Shown one piece after another: positions 35,081 to 42,395 of a stretch of DNA of 64,000 nt. The notes beneath the pieces were generated by a model. It worked only from the letters and a program-made list of their open reading frames with translations. It made no database searches and was not told the DNA's origin. Both the position numbers and the translations under genes were made by a program. Origin of the DNA: Succiniclasticum ruminis DSM 9236 (GTDB lineage Bacteria > Bacillota > Negativicutes > Acidaminococcales > Acidaminococcaceae); contig NZ_FONL01000003.1 of assembly GCF_900112895.1 (NCBI RefSeq), positions 170,808-234,807 on the forward strand, given 5' to 3'. Each line of letters opens with the position of its first letter. Position 1 is the stretch's first letter.

Positions 35081-35797
35081 ATGAAAGATAAAACAGCTCG
35101 AATTTTTTCCGCGCTGCTTGTCTGGTTTTGGCTGTCTCTCCTGGTTATTGGTTGCGGGGGAAGCAACAGCAGTAAAAAGGCAGGCAGTTTCATTTCGCCT
35201 AAACAAAGCAGTGTGGATGCGGTACTGCAACAGAAGAAGGCGGAAGCAGACCGCAATAATGGAACTGTAAATCCTGGAAAAGAGACGGAGGATAAACAAA
35301 AATATGCCGGCAAAAATACAGGCGAAGTGGCGTCGGGCATACAAAGCGGGCAGGGCGTCGGAGCGCCCGTCAGCTCACAAAAGATGAAAGAACTGGAAGA
35401 GAAGACTCCCCGCCACGATGTGTATGATTTGCATCCTACTTATGCGAAAGCAGATTACGATTTCAGCCGGATGGATAAAACCATGATGTATACCCAGATT
35501 TACAATATGCTGAAGACACCGGATAAGTATAAAGGGAAAATCGTGCGGATGCAGGGAAAATTCGGCCATTATTATGATGAAAAAACCGGAAAGCATTATT
35601 TTGGCTGTGTAGTGATGGACGCGACGGCCTGCTGTTCTACCGGTATGGAATTTTCAAGGAAAGGCAGGCATAACTATCCGGAGAATTATCCGAAACTGGA
35701 TGAGCCGATCATCGTGACCGGCCGGTTTTCTTCCTACAAGGAAGGGAAGGAACTTTTCTGCGAACTGGCGGATGCGGAAATAGAAAAAATGTGGTAA
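35081..35797 (+). CDS. Uncharacterised lipoprotein linked to the zinc importer
   Basis: A 238-residue lipoprotein: signal peptide with lipobox VIGC (Cys25), a Gly/Ser/Lys/Gln-rich linker to about residue 110, then a compact domain (about 130-238). That domain begins YTQIYNMLKTPDKYKGK and contains VRMQGKFGHYY, a CC pair in DATACCSTG, and PIIVTGRFSSYKEGKELFC. The beta-rich pattern with VRMQGKF and IVTGRFSSY suggests an OB-type fold, comparable to domains seen next to zinc-uptake permeases in Firmicutes, but I cannot name the family. CAGGAGGTACAAGT precedes the ATG, 65 bases after znuB, so co-transcription is likely. A role in zinc handling at the membrane is inferred from position. Confidence 0.7.
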   Translation: MKDKTARIFSALLVWFWLSLLVIGCGGSNSSKKAGSFISPKQSSVDAVLQQKKAEADRNNGTVNPGKETEDKQKYAGKNTGEVASGIQSGQGVGAPVSSQKMKELEEKTPRHDVYDLHPTYAKADYDFSRMDKTMMYTQIYNMLKTPDKYKGKIVRMQGKFGHYYDEKTGKHYFGCVVMDATACCSTGMEFSRKGRHNYPENYPKLDEPIIVTGRFSSYKEGKELFCELADAEIEKMW

Positions 35798-35859
35798 AAT
35801 ATTATCACAGAAACCTGAGCGTAGTTCCTGTAATACGTATTTGTAAAGGAGGAAGTATT

Positions 35860-36987
35860 GTGAAGAAATTTTTGATGGTTGTGATGGCCATGCTGCTGTC
35901 CCTGTCTATGGTCGCGGGCTGCGGCGGAGGCGACAAGAAGGCAGAGCTGATCAAAGGCCTCAAAACGGAAATCGGCACCTTGCTGGGTAATGTGGATAAG
36001 CTGGCTGCCGATGAGCTGAAGGGCGATGCTGCCAAGAAGGCGACGGAAGGTTTTAAAGGCCTTATGGACAAGATTGCCAAGCTGAAAGAAGCAGCAAAAG
36101 GCAATGCAGCTGCGGAAAAAGACGTAGCCGACCTGATGGGCAAGGCCACCGGGTTATCTGAAAAGATCAGCCGCGGTCTGGCTGCAGGCAATCTGAACAT
36201 TGATCCTAAGACTTTCAAGCTGGAAGACATGGAAAAGAACGGCTGGGTAGCAATCAAAGATGCAGCCGGCAAAATCACCGGTTACTATGATCCGAAAGAC
36301 GTTGTAACGGACGACCTGGGCAAAAAAGCGTATGCCTGGATCATGAAGATTGGTGAAGGCGGAAAGGCTCTGGGTTTTGAAAACGTAGCCTTTGACTATG
36401 CCAACGGCAAGGTTGCCCTGAACAAAGAGGCCATTCTGGAAAACAAAGACGGCGCATTCAGCTTTGCGGCAGCGAAAGAAGCTATCAAATCCCTGGTATG
36501 GGGCGACGGTGTGAAAGGTCTGGAAGGCCTGGATCTGAACGGTATTTTTGAAAAACTGAAACCCCAGGGCTGGGATATGAAGAAGCTGGCCGGTGCTGTA
36601 GCAGGCGCTGTTGCAGGTGACGCGGCGAAAGCCGGCGCGGCTGACAAAGCCGGTTTTGTGAAAGACTTTGTGGCTTTCGCGGATAAAAACGAAGCAACCC
36701 TGAAGAAATTAGCGGATTCCATCAACTCCGGCACCATTGACAAAGCAGCGCTGCTTGACCTCGGCAAGAACGCCCTGGCGGAAATCAAAAAAGCCAACGG
36801 CGACATGAACGGTAAATATGCAGACCTGGTGAAACCGGTTGCCAACATCATGCAGATGCAGGAAGACCGAGCCCAGGCTATGATCGACGGCGTGAACGGC
36901 AATGCGGCACGTTTTGCTGAAGGCGGCGACATGAAAACAAAGGTGCTGGATCTGCTGGCCAAGTTTAAGAAAGATAATAATCTGTAA
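35860..36987 (+). CDS. Uncharacterised Ala/Lys-rich lipoprotein
   Basis: A 375-residue lipoprotein starting at GTG 35860, which has AAAGGAGGAAGTATT directly in front; the signal peptide ends in the lipobox MVAGC (Cys21). An upstream in-frame start would place the signal peptide internally and is rejected. The mature protein is almost wholly helical and Ala/Lys/Asp-rich. A first helical bundle spans about 25-115. A segment with NGWVAIKDAAGKITGYYDP follows at about 125-145, and a second helical region, including repeated Ala-Gly stretches, runs to the end. I recognise no family. Very regular codon use and strong expression signals suggest an abundant envelope protein. A terminator follows at 37034. 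Confidence 0.68.
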   Translation: MKKFLMVVMAMLLSLSMVAGCGGGDKKAELIKGLKTEIGTLLGNVDKLAADELKGDAAKKATEGFKGLMDKIAKLKEAAKGNAAAEKDVADLMGKATGLSEKISRGLAAGNLNIDPKTFKLEDMEKNGWVAIKDAAGKITGYYDPKDVVTDDLGKKAYAWIMKIGEGGKALGFENVAFDYANGKVALNKEAILENKDGAFSFAAAKEAIKSLVWGDGVKGLEGLDLNGIFEKLKPQGWDMKKLAGAVAGAVAGDAAKAGAADKAGFVKDFVAFADKNEATLKKLADSINSGTIDKAALLDLGKNALAEIKKANGDMNGKYADLVKPVANIMQMQEDRAQAMIDGVNGNAARFAEGGDMKTKVLDLLAKFKKDNNL

Positions 36988-37033
36988 GAAATCTTTCCGA
37001 AAAACGTAATTTAAATCCACAGTTAATCTAAAG

Positions 37034-37067
37034 AGTGCAGCGGCGTGACGCCGTTGCACTTTTTTAT
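37034..37067 (+). terminator. Terminator after the Ala/Lys-rich lipoprotein gene
   Basis: AGTGCAGCGGCG (37034-37045) pairs with CGCCGTTGCACT (37049-37060) and is followed by a T run. Clear rho-independent terminator. Confidence 0.85.
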
Positions 37068-37100
37068 TCATTAACCTTTCACAATTACAATTTATAACTA

Positions 37101-37109
37101 TGGTATAAT
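37101..37109 (+). promoter_or_regulatory. Extended -10 promoter of the CGGC-domain gene
   Basis: TGGTATAAT, within ACTATGGTATAATAT. The same 15-base string occurs at the etfB promoter (38330-38344). It lies about 120 bases upstream of the start at 37230. Confidence 0.45.
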
Positions 37110-37229
37110 ATTTTTGGCAGAATAACACAATATGGAACCGCTGATTTACTACCAGAAAGTATTGGCCGGCGTCGTACGAAACAACCAACGTTTTCCTGAA
37201 AAAGAGAATGCTGCCAGGGAGGGATCAGA

Positions 37230-37589
37230 ATGAAAAAAGTTGCCATCATCCGATGTCTGGATGTAAGCATGCGCTGCGTGGGCGCGTCCTGTATGAAATC
37301 CTTTAACAACCGTACCGTAAAATTTGAGCGCTATGGGGATGAAAAACTGGAACTGTTTGCCGGTCTGACCTGTAACGGCTGCGGTAAGACGGTGGAGAAT
37401 GACGAGGGGCTGAAGAAAAAACTGGACCGTCTGGCGGAAGAGCCGGTAGACGTGGTGCATTTCAGCAGCTGTACCAACAAAAAGGACAAAGAAAATCCGG
37501 AACTGAAAAAACGCTGTCCCTGGGTGGAAAAGATGAAAGACTATCTGGAGGGCAAAGGTGTAGAAGTGGTGTACGGCACGCATCATTAA
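37230..37589 (+). CDS. CGGC-domain protein
   Basis: A 119-residue cytosolic protein of the CGGC family. It has MKKVAIIRCLDVSMRCVGASC at the start, CNGCGKT in the middle (about residue 49) and SSCTNKK later. The many cysteines point to metal or Fe-S binding; the family is common in anaerobes, often near redox or metal genes, with no settled function. The start follows AGGGAGGGATCAG. The rubrerythrin gene is downstream with its own promoter. Confidence 0.8.
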   Translation: MKKVAIIRCLDVSMRCVGASCMKSFNNRTVKFERYGDEKLELFAGLTCNGCGKTVENDEGLKKKLDRLAEEPVDVVHFSSCTNKKDKENPELKKRCPWVEKMKDYLEGKGVEVVYGTHH

Positions 37590-37633
37590 ATTTTACACGT
37601 ACCGTTAATCTGTATAAAAGGAAAGCTGCTGAT

Positions 37634-37661
37634 TTGCAGTGTTTTATAATTCCTTTATACT
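37634..37661 (+). promoter_or_regulatory. Promoter of the rubrerythrin gene
   Basis: TTGCAG (37634-37639), a 16-base spacer and TATACT (37656-37661), about 65 bases upstream of ATG 37726. Confidence 0.45.
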
Positions 37662-37725
37662 ACATTTCCCCGGTTTCTCTAATAATCATATAAATTATTG
37701 TAAAAAAAGTTGAGGAGGAATCATC

Positions 37726-38265
37726 ATGGCAAACAAATACGCGGGTACACAGACAGAGAAAAACCTGGAAGCGGCATTTGCCGGGGAATCCCAGGCAAGA
37801 AACAAATACACCTACTTCGCGTCCAAAGCGAAAAAAGAAGGTTTTGAACAGATTTCTGCGCTGTTTCTGAAGACAGCTGACAATGAAAAAGAACATGCCA
37901 AGATGTGGTTCAAGGAGCTGGAAGGAATCGGCAGCACAGCAGAGAACCTGGCCGCGGCGGCTGCGGGAGAGAACTACGAATGGACCGACATGTACGAGGG
38001 GTTTGCCAAAACGGCTGAGGCAGAGGGTTTTAAGGAACTGGCTGCAAAATTCCGTATGGTGGCAGCCATTGAAAAGCATCATGAAGAACGCTATCGCGCA
38101 CTGCTGAAAAATGTAGAGACGCAGGAAGTATTTAAAAAGAGTTCCGTAAAAGTTTGGGAGTGCCGTAACTGCGGACATATTGTGATTGGAGAGAAAGCGC
38201 CGGAAATCTGCCCGGTATGCGCGCATCCCCAGGCCTATTTTGAGATTCATGCGGAAAATTACTGA
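37726..38265 (+). CDS. rbr: Rubrerythrin
   Basis: A 179-residue peroxide-reducing protein of anaerobes. The ferritin-like four-helix domain carries the di-iron ligands in [38 protein letters not shown] and [12 protein letters not shown]. The C-terminal rubredoxin domain binds one iron through ECRNCGHI and [11 protein letters not shown]. All expected ligands are present and the length is typical. GAGGAGGAATCATC fixes the start. It protects against hydrogen peroxide using NAD(P)H-derived electrons through rubredoxin-type partners. Confidence 0.96.
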   Translation: MANKYAGTQTEKNLEAAFAGESQARNKYTYFASKAKKEGFEQISALFLKTADNEKEHAKMWFKELEGIGSTAENLAAAAAGENYEWTDMYEGFAKTAEAEGFKELAAKFRMVAAIEKHHEERYRALLKNVETQEVFKKSSVKVWECRNCGHIVIGEKAPEICPVCAHPQAYFEIHAENY

Positions 38266-38312
38266 TATGTTGCAGAAAGGGAGGCCGTTGCAGCGCAGCG
38301 GTCTCTTTTCAT

Positions 38313-38341
38313 TTGGAAAACCTGTAAAACTATGGTATAAT
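38313..38341 (+). promoter_or_regulatory. Promoter of etfB with overlapping inverted repeat
   Basis: TTGGAA (38313-38318), a 17-base spacer and TATAAT (38336-38341), the latter with TGG in front as an extended -10. The inverted repeat ATGGTA-N10-TACCAT (38332-38353) covers the -10 and the start region and could be an operator. Confidence 0.5.
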
Positions 38342-38390
38342 ATACTGTACCATTGTTGGTATAAAAAGACTACACAAGCAGGAGGCACAC

Positions 38391-39185
38391 ATGAACATTA
38401 TCGTCTGTGTAAAACAAGTGCCGGATACGACGCAGATCCGTCTGAATCCGGAAACCCGTACCCTGGTGCGGGATGGGGTGGAGAACATTTTGAATCCCTA
38501 TGATGCGGAAGCGTTGGAAACCGCATTAATCTTAAAAGATAAATACGGCGCTAAGGTTAAGGTCATTACCATGGGACCGCCTCAGGCCAAAGATATTCTG
38601 AAAGATGCTATCGCACTGGGAGCGGATGAAGCCTACCTTCTGACAGACCGGGTGGTGGCCGGTTCTGACACACTGGCTACCAGTATGGCATTGGCTGCCC
38701 TGGTTAAACACCTGGGCGAATATGACCTGATCCTCTGCGGACGGGAAGCGGCGGACGGCTGCACGGCGCAGGTAGGGCCGGAGATAGCGGAGCATCTGGG
38801 TATCCCACAGGTTACTTCCGCTTTGAAAGTTGAATTTACCGACGGTCGTTTTGTGGTGGAACGGGAAACGGAAAACTGGGCTGAGACCCTGGCTGTTCCC
38901 GCGCCGCTTCTGGTGACCATGACCCGTGCGGAAAAAGAACTGCGTTTTGCCAGCATCCGCGGCAAGATGAAAGCCCGCAAGACAGAGATTCCTGTCAAGA
39001 CTGCGGCCGACCTGGGACTGGATGTCACCAACGTAGGTCTGAAGGCTTCCCCGACACGTGTTATCAAAGTGTTTACGCCGGAAGTGCATAAGGTAGACAC
39101 CCAGATCATCAAAGAAGAGGATGTGGATGTGGCCGTGGACAAACTGGTGGAAAAGCTGATCGAAGCCGGCGTGGTAAAACGCTGA
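38391..39185 (+). CDS. etfB: Electron transfer flavoprotein beta subunit
   Basis: A 264-residue EtfB. The N-terminus MNIIVCVKQVPD is standard. Also seen are NPYDAEALETAL, GADEAYLLTDR, GSDTLATS and CGREAADGCTAQVGPEIAEHLG, the last forming the nucleotide/FAD site. With EtfA it carries electrons between an acyl-CoA (or hydroxyacid) dehydrogenase and other carriers. No dehydrogenase is adjacent, so the partner is elsewhere. It is first in etfB-ferredoxin-etfA. AGGAGGCACAC precedes the ATG. Confidence 0.95.
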   Translation: MNIIVCVKQVPDTTQIRLNPETRTLVRDGVENILNPYDAEALETALILKDKYGAKVKVITMGPPQAKDILKDAIALGADEAYLLTDRVVAGSDTLATSMALAALVKHLGEYDLILCGREAADGCTAQVGPEIAEHLGIPQVTSALKVEFTDGRFVVERETENWAETLAVPAPLLVTMTRAEKELRFASIRGKMKARKTEIPVKTAADLGLDVTNVGLKASPTRVIKVFTPEVHKVDTQIIKEEDVDVAVDKLVEKLIEAGVVKR

Positions 39186-39195
39186 GCCGTGTATC

Positions 39196-39396
39196 GTGGC
39201 AGTTAACGTTGAAATTTCACGCTGCACAGGCTGTGAGAACTGCGCGGCAATCTGTCCTACGGGCGCCATACAGGTGAAAAACGGTAAAGCCTCTGTCAGG
39301 GAACAGAGCTGTGTGGAATGCGGCGCGTGTATATATGATTGTCCTATGGACGCAATTACTCTTCCGAGGGAGGATTTCAATAATGGCAAAGACTGA
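39196..39396 (+). CDS. Two-cluster [4Fe-4S] ferredoxin between etfB and etfA
   Basis: A 66-residue ferredoxin with two cluster motifs, CTGCENCAAICP and CVECGACIYDCP, both C-x2-C-x2-C-x3-C-P. It starts at GTG 39196, ten bases after etfB, and its last 14 bases overlap etfA. In caffeyl-CoA reductase and electron-bifurcating lactate dehydrogenase systems a similar domain is fused to the N-terminus of EtfA. Here it is a separate polypeptide. It probably shuttles electrons to or from the Etf flavins. Confidence 0.9.
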   Translation: MAVNVEISRCTGCENCAAICPTGAIQVKNGKASVREQSCVECGACIYDCPMDAITLPREDFNNGKD

Positions 39397-40387
39397 AAAT
39401 GCAATCTGGGTAGTAGCCCAGCTGGAAAATGGCGAGACCCTTGGCGTGACCTATGAACTGCTGGGGCAGGCCCGCCGCCTGGCTGACACGGTCGGGCAGA
39501 ATACCGCTGTCGTCCTGATCGCCAGAGAGAACAACGGGCATGCGGAAAAACTGATTGCCCAGGGAGCGGATGTGGTGTACACCGTGCTGGGTGAGGAATA
39601 CGCGGATTATAATGTGGAACTGTACACCAATGCCATCTGTGAACTGGCGCAGGAGTACAAACCAAACGGCATCATGTTCGGCGCTACCATTGACGGACGG
39701 GATCTGGCACCCCGTGTGGCAGCCCGTCTGAAAACCGGACTGTGCGCGGACTGCACGGAAGTGGAAATGGGCGAGAACGGCCTCCTGAAATGGACCCGTC
39801 CCGCGCTGGGCGGCAACCTGATGGGCACCATCGTATGCTCCGACATCCGTCCCCAGATGGGTTCTGTACGTCCCAAGATTTTTGCGCCCATGGAACCGGA
39901 TTCCGGCCGTCAGGGCGAAGTAATCAATTACACTGTCAAAAATAAAGTGGAAAGCAAAGTGGAAATCCTGAAGAAGGAACCTCTTTCCACCGGCGGCAAG
40001 CTGAAAATCGAAGATGCGGAAGTCATCTGTGCCGGAGGACGCGGTTTTGGCGACGGAGAACGCTTTAAGGTGTTGGAAGACCTGGCCGCTTTGTTTGAAA
40101 AATCGGCGATTGCAGGGTCTCGCGCGGCTGTGGACGAAAAGTGGGTAGACCATGCCTCCCAGGTAGGGCAGTCCGGCAAGACCGTCGCGCCGAAGTTGTA
40201 CTTTGCCTGTGCCGTTTCCGGCGCGTTGCAGCATGTATCCGGCATGAAAGAATCGGAAGTGATCGTGGCCATTAATAAAGACGAGAACGCACCGATCTTT
40301 GAAGTGGCTCATTACGGTCTGGTAGGGGATGTGCACGTTGTCATTCCCAAGCTGATTGAGAAGATCAAAGCCTATAAGGAATCCTGA
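39383..40387 (+). CDS. etfA: Electron transfer flavoprotein alpha subunit
   Basis: A 334-residue EtfA. The N-terminal domain reads NAIWVVAQLENGE. The C-terminal FAD domain has CAGGRGFGDGE, AGSRAAVDEKW, QVGQSGKTVAPKLYFACAVSG, ALQHVSGM and AINKDENAPIFEVAHYGLVGD, a full FAD-binding set. ATG 39383 lies inside the ferredoxin gene, 8 bases after GAGGGAGGA. It forms the flavoprotein with EtfB. Confidence 0.95.
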   Translation: MAKTENAIWVVAQLENGETLGVTYELLGQARRLADTVGQNTAVVLIARENNGHAEKLIAQGADVVYTVLGEEYADYNVELYTNAICELAQEYKPNGIMFGATIDGRDLAPRVAARLKTGLCADCTEVEMGENGLLKWTRPALGGNLMGTIVCSDIRPQMGSVRPKIFAPMEPDSGRQGEVINYTVKNKVESKVEILKKEPLSTGGKLKIEDAEVICAGGRGFGDGERFKVLEDLAALFEKSAIAGSRAAVDEKWVDHASQVGQSGKTVAPKLYFACAVSGALQHVSGMKESEVIVAINKDENAPIFEVAHYGLVGDVHVVIPKLIEKIKAYKES

Positions 40388-40398
40388 GGTACGGTTCT

Positions 40399-40602
40399 GT
40401 GTGGAAAGTGATTTATATTGCCCCGACACAGGAGAGGGCTGAGAAAATGAAGAAGCTGCTGGGGGATAACGGTTTTCTGTGCCAGCTTAAAGCAGTGGGA
40501 ACACGCCGCAACGGCAAAGCTGCTTCCGTTGAAATCTCGGTACCTGTTTCGGAAGCGGAAGAGGCCTATGAAGTGCTGGCGGAGCACGGCTTTCATGCAT
40601 GA
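40399..40602 (+). CDS. Small DUF2007-like protein
   Basis: A 67-residue protein, start GTG 40399 with TGAGGTACGG upstream. The pattern WKVIYIAPTQERAEKMKKLL, a central positively charged turn and a final SEAEEAYEVLAEHGF gives a beta-alpha-beta-beta-alpha fold. It resembles the small DUF2007 'signal transducing' proteins. It is 12 bases after etfA, so probably co-transcribed. Function unknown. Confidence 0.65.
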   Translation: MWKVIYIAPTQERAEKMKKLLGDNGFLCQLKAVGTRRNGKAASVEISVPVSEAEEAYEVLAEHGFHA

Positions 40603-40683
40603 GCGGGCCGTAACCGGCTGAGAGTTTGACTTGTCCGGGGATTTTAACGGCTTTCCCCATAGTGCAGATACGGTAAAAAGTTT

Positions 40684-42039
40684 ATGGAAAAACCGGAAAA
40701 CAGTATTTTTAAAAAAGGATATACTGAGTTCGATCAGCGTCTTGATCAGGAACTGGAAGAAGAAAAAGAAGAACGGCGCCGGCAACTGCTGTTGCAGGCG
40801 CCGGACTTTAAATTGCTGAACCAGATGCTGGAAAGCGGAGAGTATTCGCAGGATCTTGCGTCCAAATTGAAGGACGGGGGCCTGTACTACCTGCGGAGCG
40901 GGGAAGAAGAGTCCGCAGAAAGGTTTATGAGTATTTTCCGGAAAACGCTGGAGCTACATCCGACAGTCTGGGAGGATTTGATTAAACAGGCCGGCTTTTT
41001 GGGCTGCATGGCTTTTAAACGGGATATGCCCCGGCTTGGCCGGTACTGCGGGGAAGCGATTCTCAGTGGCCTGCGTCTGCTCGGACCGGAAGACAGGGAA
41101 CTGACCGAAGAGGGTTACCTGCAGTTTAAGAATGTGACAGATACTGCTGTACGCACGCGGAATGAATGGGATTTCCGGGAGATTGTAACAGCGCTGCAGA
41201 AGTATTGGGAAACTTCCAAGGCTGCGGTTACTACGGGTTTCGTTTCAATTTTGTCAGATTTGCTGTTTGTGGCGGCAGACAGACGTCAGATTAACGCCTT
41301 AAAGATTATTTGTCGTTTAAGCAGGAGCGTAATGCGGCATGATTCGGTCGACCGTGTCATGCGGCAGCAATTTGCGATGGAGTGGAGCAATACGGCAGCG
41401 CAGATTGCCCAGCGCGGCTGGGCAGCAGAATGTCAGATGCTGCTAAAGCATCTGTGCCTGTGTTTAGGTTCACTGCGCGATGACGTTTTGATAAAAAAAG
41501 TGATGGCGGATGTATCTCTCCATATGCAGATTCAAAGCAAGTGGGATAATTTTGAAACTGCGTTCAGGCTGTTTTATCCCTGCCAGCTGTTTTCTCTGGT
41601 GTTGCTGCGCTGGGGGATGAACCGCTACAACCGTGTCCTGCTGTCAGAGAAAGTGCTGGAAGTGGAAGCTGCGACCCGGGACTCCGGCATGCTGGGGCAG
41701 GTGGAACGGAAAATGGAATTGCTGGAAGAAAAAGAAAAAGCGTTGGGCATGATCCGCTTTGTCCTGCGTAACGGCCGGGATATGGCGGCTGCCTGCGCCC
41801 GGCTGCTGATGAAAGATGAATGGGAAATTTATGCGACGTGGCAGAGAGAATGGCTGTCTGCGTTTTCCGGCAAAGAAAAACGCCGGAAACAGGTTCAGCA
41901 GTTTATGCAGATGATGGCGGAATATTGGCATAGTACCCAGCCATCAAGAAGCAATAAACAGTGGGAGTTCATGACGGACATCATGAATCCGTCCTGTTTG
42001 TCGGATAAGCATCTGAATCTGATCAAACTGGTTTCGTAA
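40684..42039 (+). CDS. Uncharacterised helical-repeat protein
   Basis: A 451-residue soluble protein I do not recognise. After a charged, Glu/Arg-rich coiled-coil-like stretch (about residues 15-40) it is helical throughout, with repeated Leu-rich amphipathic helices that suggest an alpha-solenoid (TPR-like) fold. There is no signal peptide, span or catalytic motif. No strong ribosome site is visible ahead of ATG 40684. It is read in the same direction as the Etf genes and ends before the pyr promoter. Codon use looks like that of its neighbours, so it seems a resident gene. Confidence 0.6.
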   Translation: MEKPENSIFKKGYTEFDQRLDQELEEEKEERRRQLLLQAPDFKLLNQMLESGEYSQDLASKLKDGGLYYLRSGEEESAERFMSIFRKTLELHPTVWEDLIKQAGFLGCMAFKRDMPRLGRYCGEAILSGLRLLGPEDRELTEEGYLQFKNVTDTAVRTRNEWDFREIVTALQKYWETSKAAVTTGFVSILSDLLFVAADRRQINALKIICRLSRSVMRHDSVDRVMRQQFAMEWSNTAAQIAQRGWAAECQMLLKHLCLCLGSLRDDVLIKKVMADVSLHMQIQSKWDNFETAFRLFYPCQLFSLVLLRWGMNRYNRVLLSEKVLEVEAATRDSGMLGQVERKMELLEEKEKALGMIRFVLRNGRDMAAACARLLMKDEWEIYATWQREWLSAFSGKEKRRKQVQQFMQMMAEYWHSTQPSRSNKQWEFMTDIMNPSCLSDKHLNLIKLVS

Positions 42040-42145
42040 GTTCATGTTGCGGGCGGGTGCAGTTTTTGAAAAGCACTGTGCTGTGCCAGACAGATACTTA
42101 TGGGAAAACTGTCAAATTTCTTCAATGTGTACACAGAATTTTTAG

Positions 42146-42174
42146 TTGAAGCGGCAGGCGGTTCGTGTTATAAT
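42146..42174 (+). promoter_or_regulatory. pyr operon promoter
   Basis: TTGAAG (42146-42151), a 17-base spacer and TATAAT (42169-42174) with TGT in front (extended -10). Start site near 42181. Confidence 0.7.
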
Positions 42175-42206
42175 TAACAAAACTAAATAAGCATTACCTT
42201 TAAAAC

Positions 42207-42220
42207 GGTCCTGTGAGGCT
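42207..42220 (+). promoter_or_regulatory. PyrR-binding loop of the pyr attenuator
   Basis: GGTCCTGTGAGGCT closely follows the established PyrR RNA consensus ARUCCNGNGAGGYU. It lies about 40 bases upstream of the terminator. With UMP, PyrR binding would stabilise the anti-antiterminator and cause termination. Confidence 0.75.
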
Positions 42221-42258
42221 GTAAGGTGACTTAGCAAAGTAGTATTATGGAAGATATT

Positions 42259-42300
42259 AAGCCTTCTTGCATCCTGCGGGACGAGAAGGCTTTTATTTTT
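42259..42300 (+). terminator. pyr leader terminator (attenuator)
   Basis: AAGCCTTCT (42259-42267) pairs with AGAAGGCTT (42284-42292) and is followed by TTATTTTT. It precedes pyrB by about 100 bases, so read-through is needed to express the operon. Confidence 0.85.
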
Positions 42301-42395
42301 CAGGAAACCGTTCGTGTTCCGGTTACGTGTTGACAGAACCGGCTGACAAAACGAAAGGCGGGCGGAGTTTCCAACATCAGACAGGAGGAACTGCA

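Larger units (their letters stand above)
42040..42395. other. pyr operon control region
   Basis: Non-coding. It contains the pyr promoter, a leader of about 215 bases with a PyrR-binding loop, and an intrinsic terminator, each listed separately. The 100 bases before the promoter hold nothing I can identify. Confidence 0.75.
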
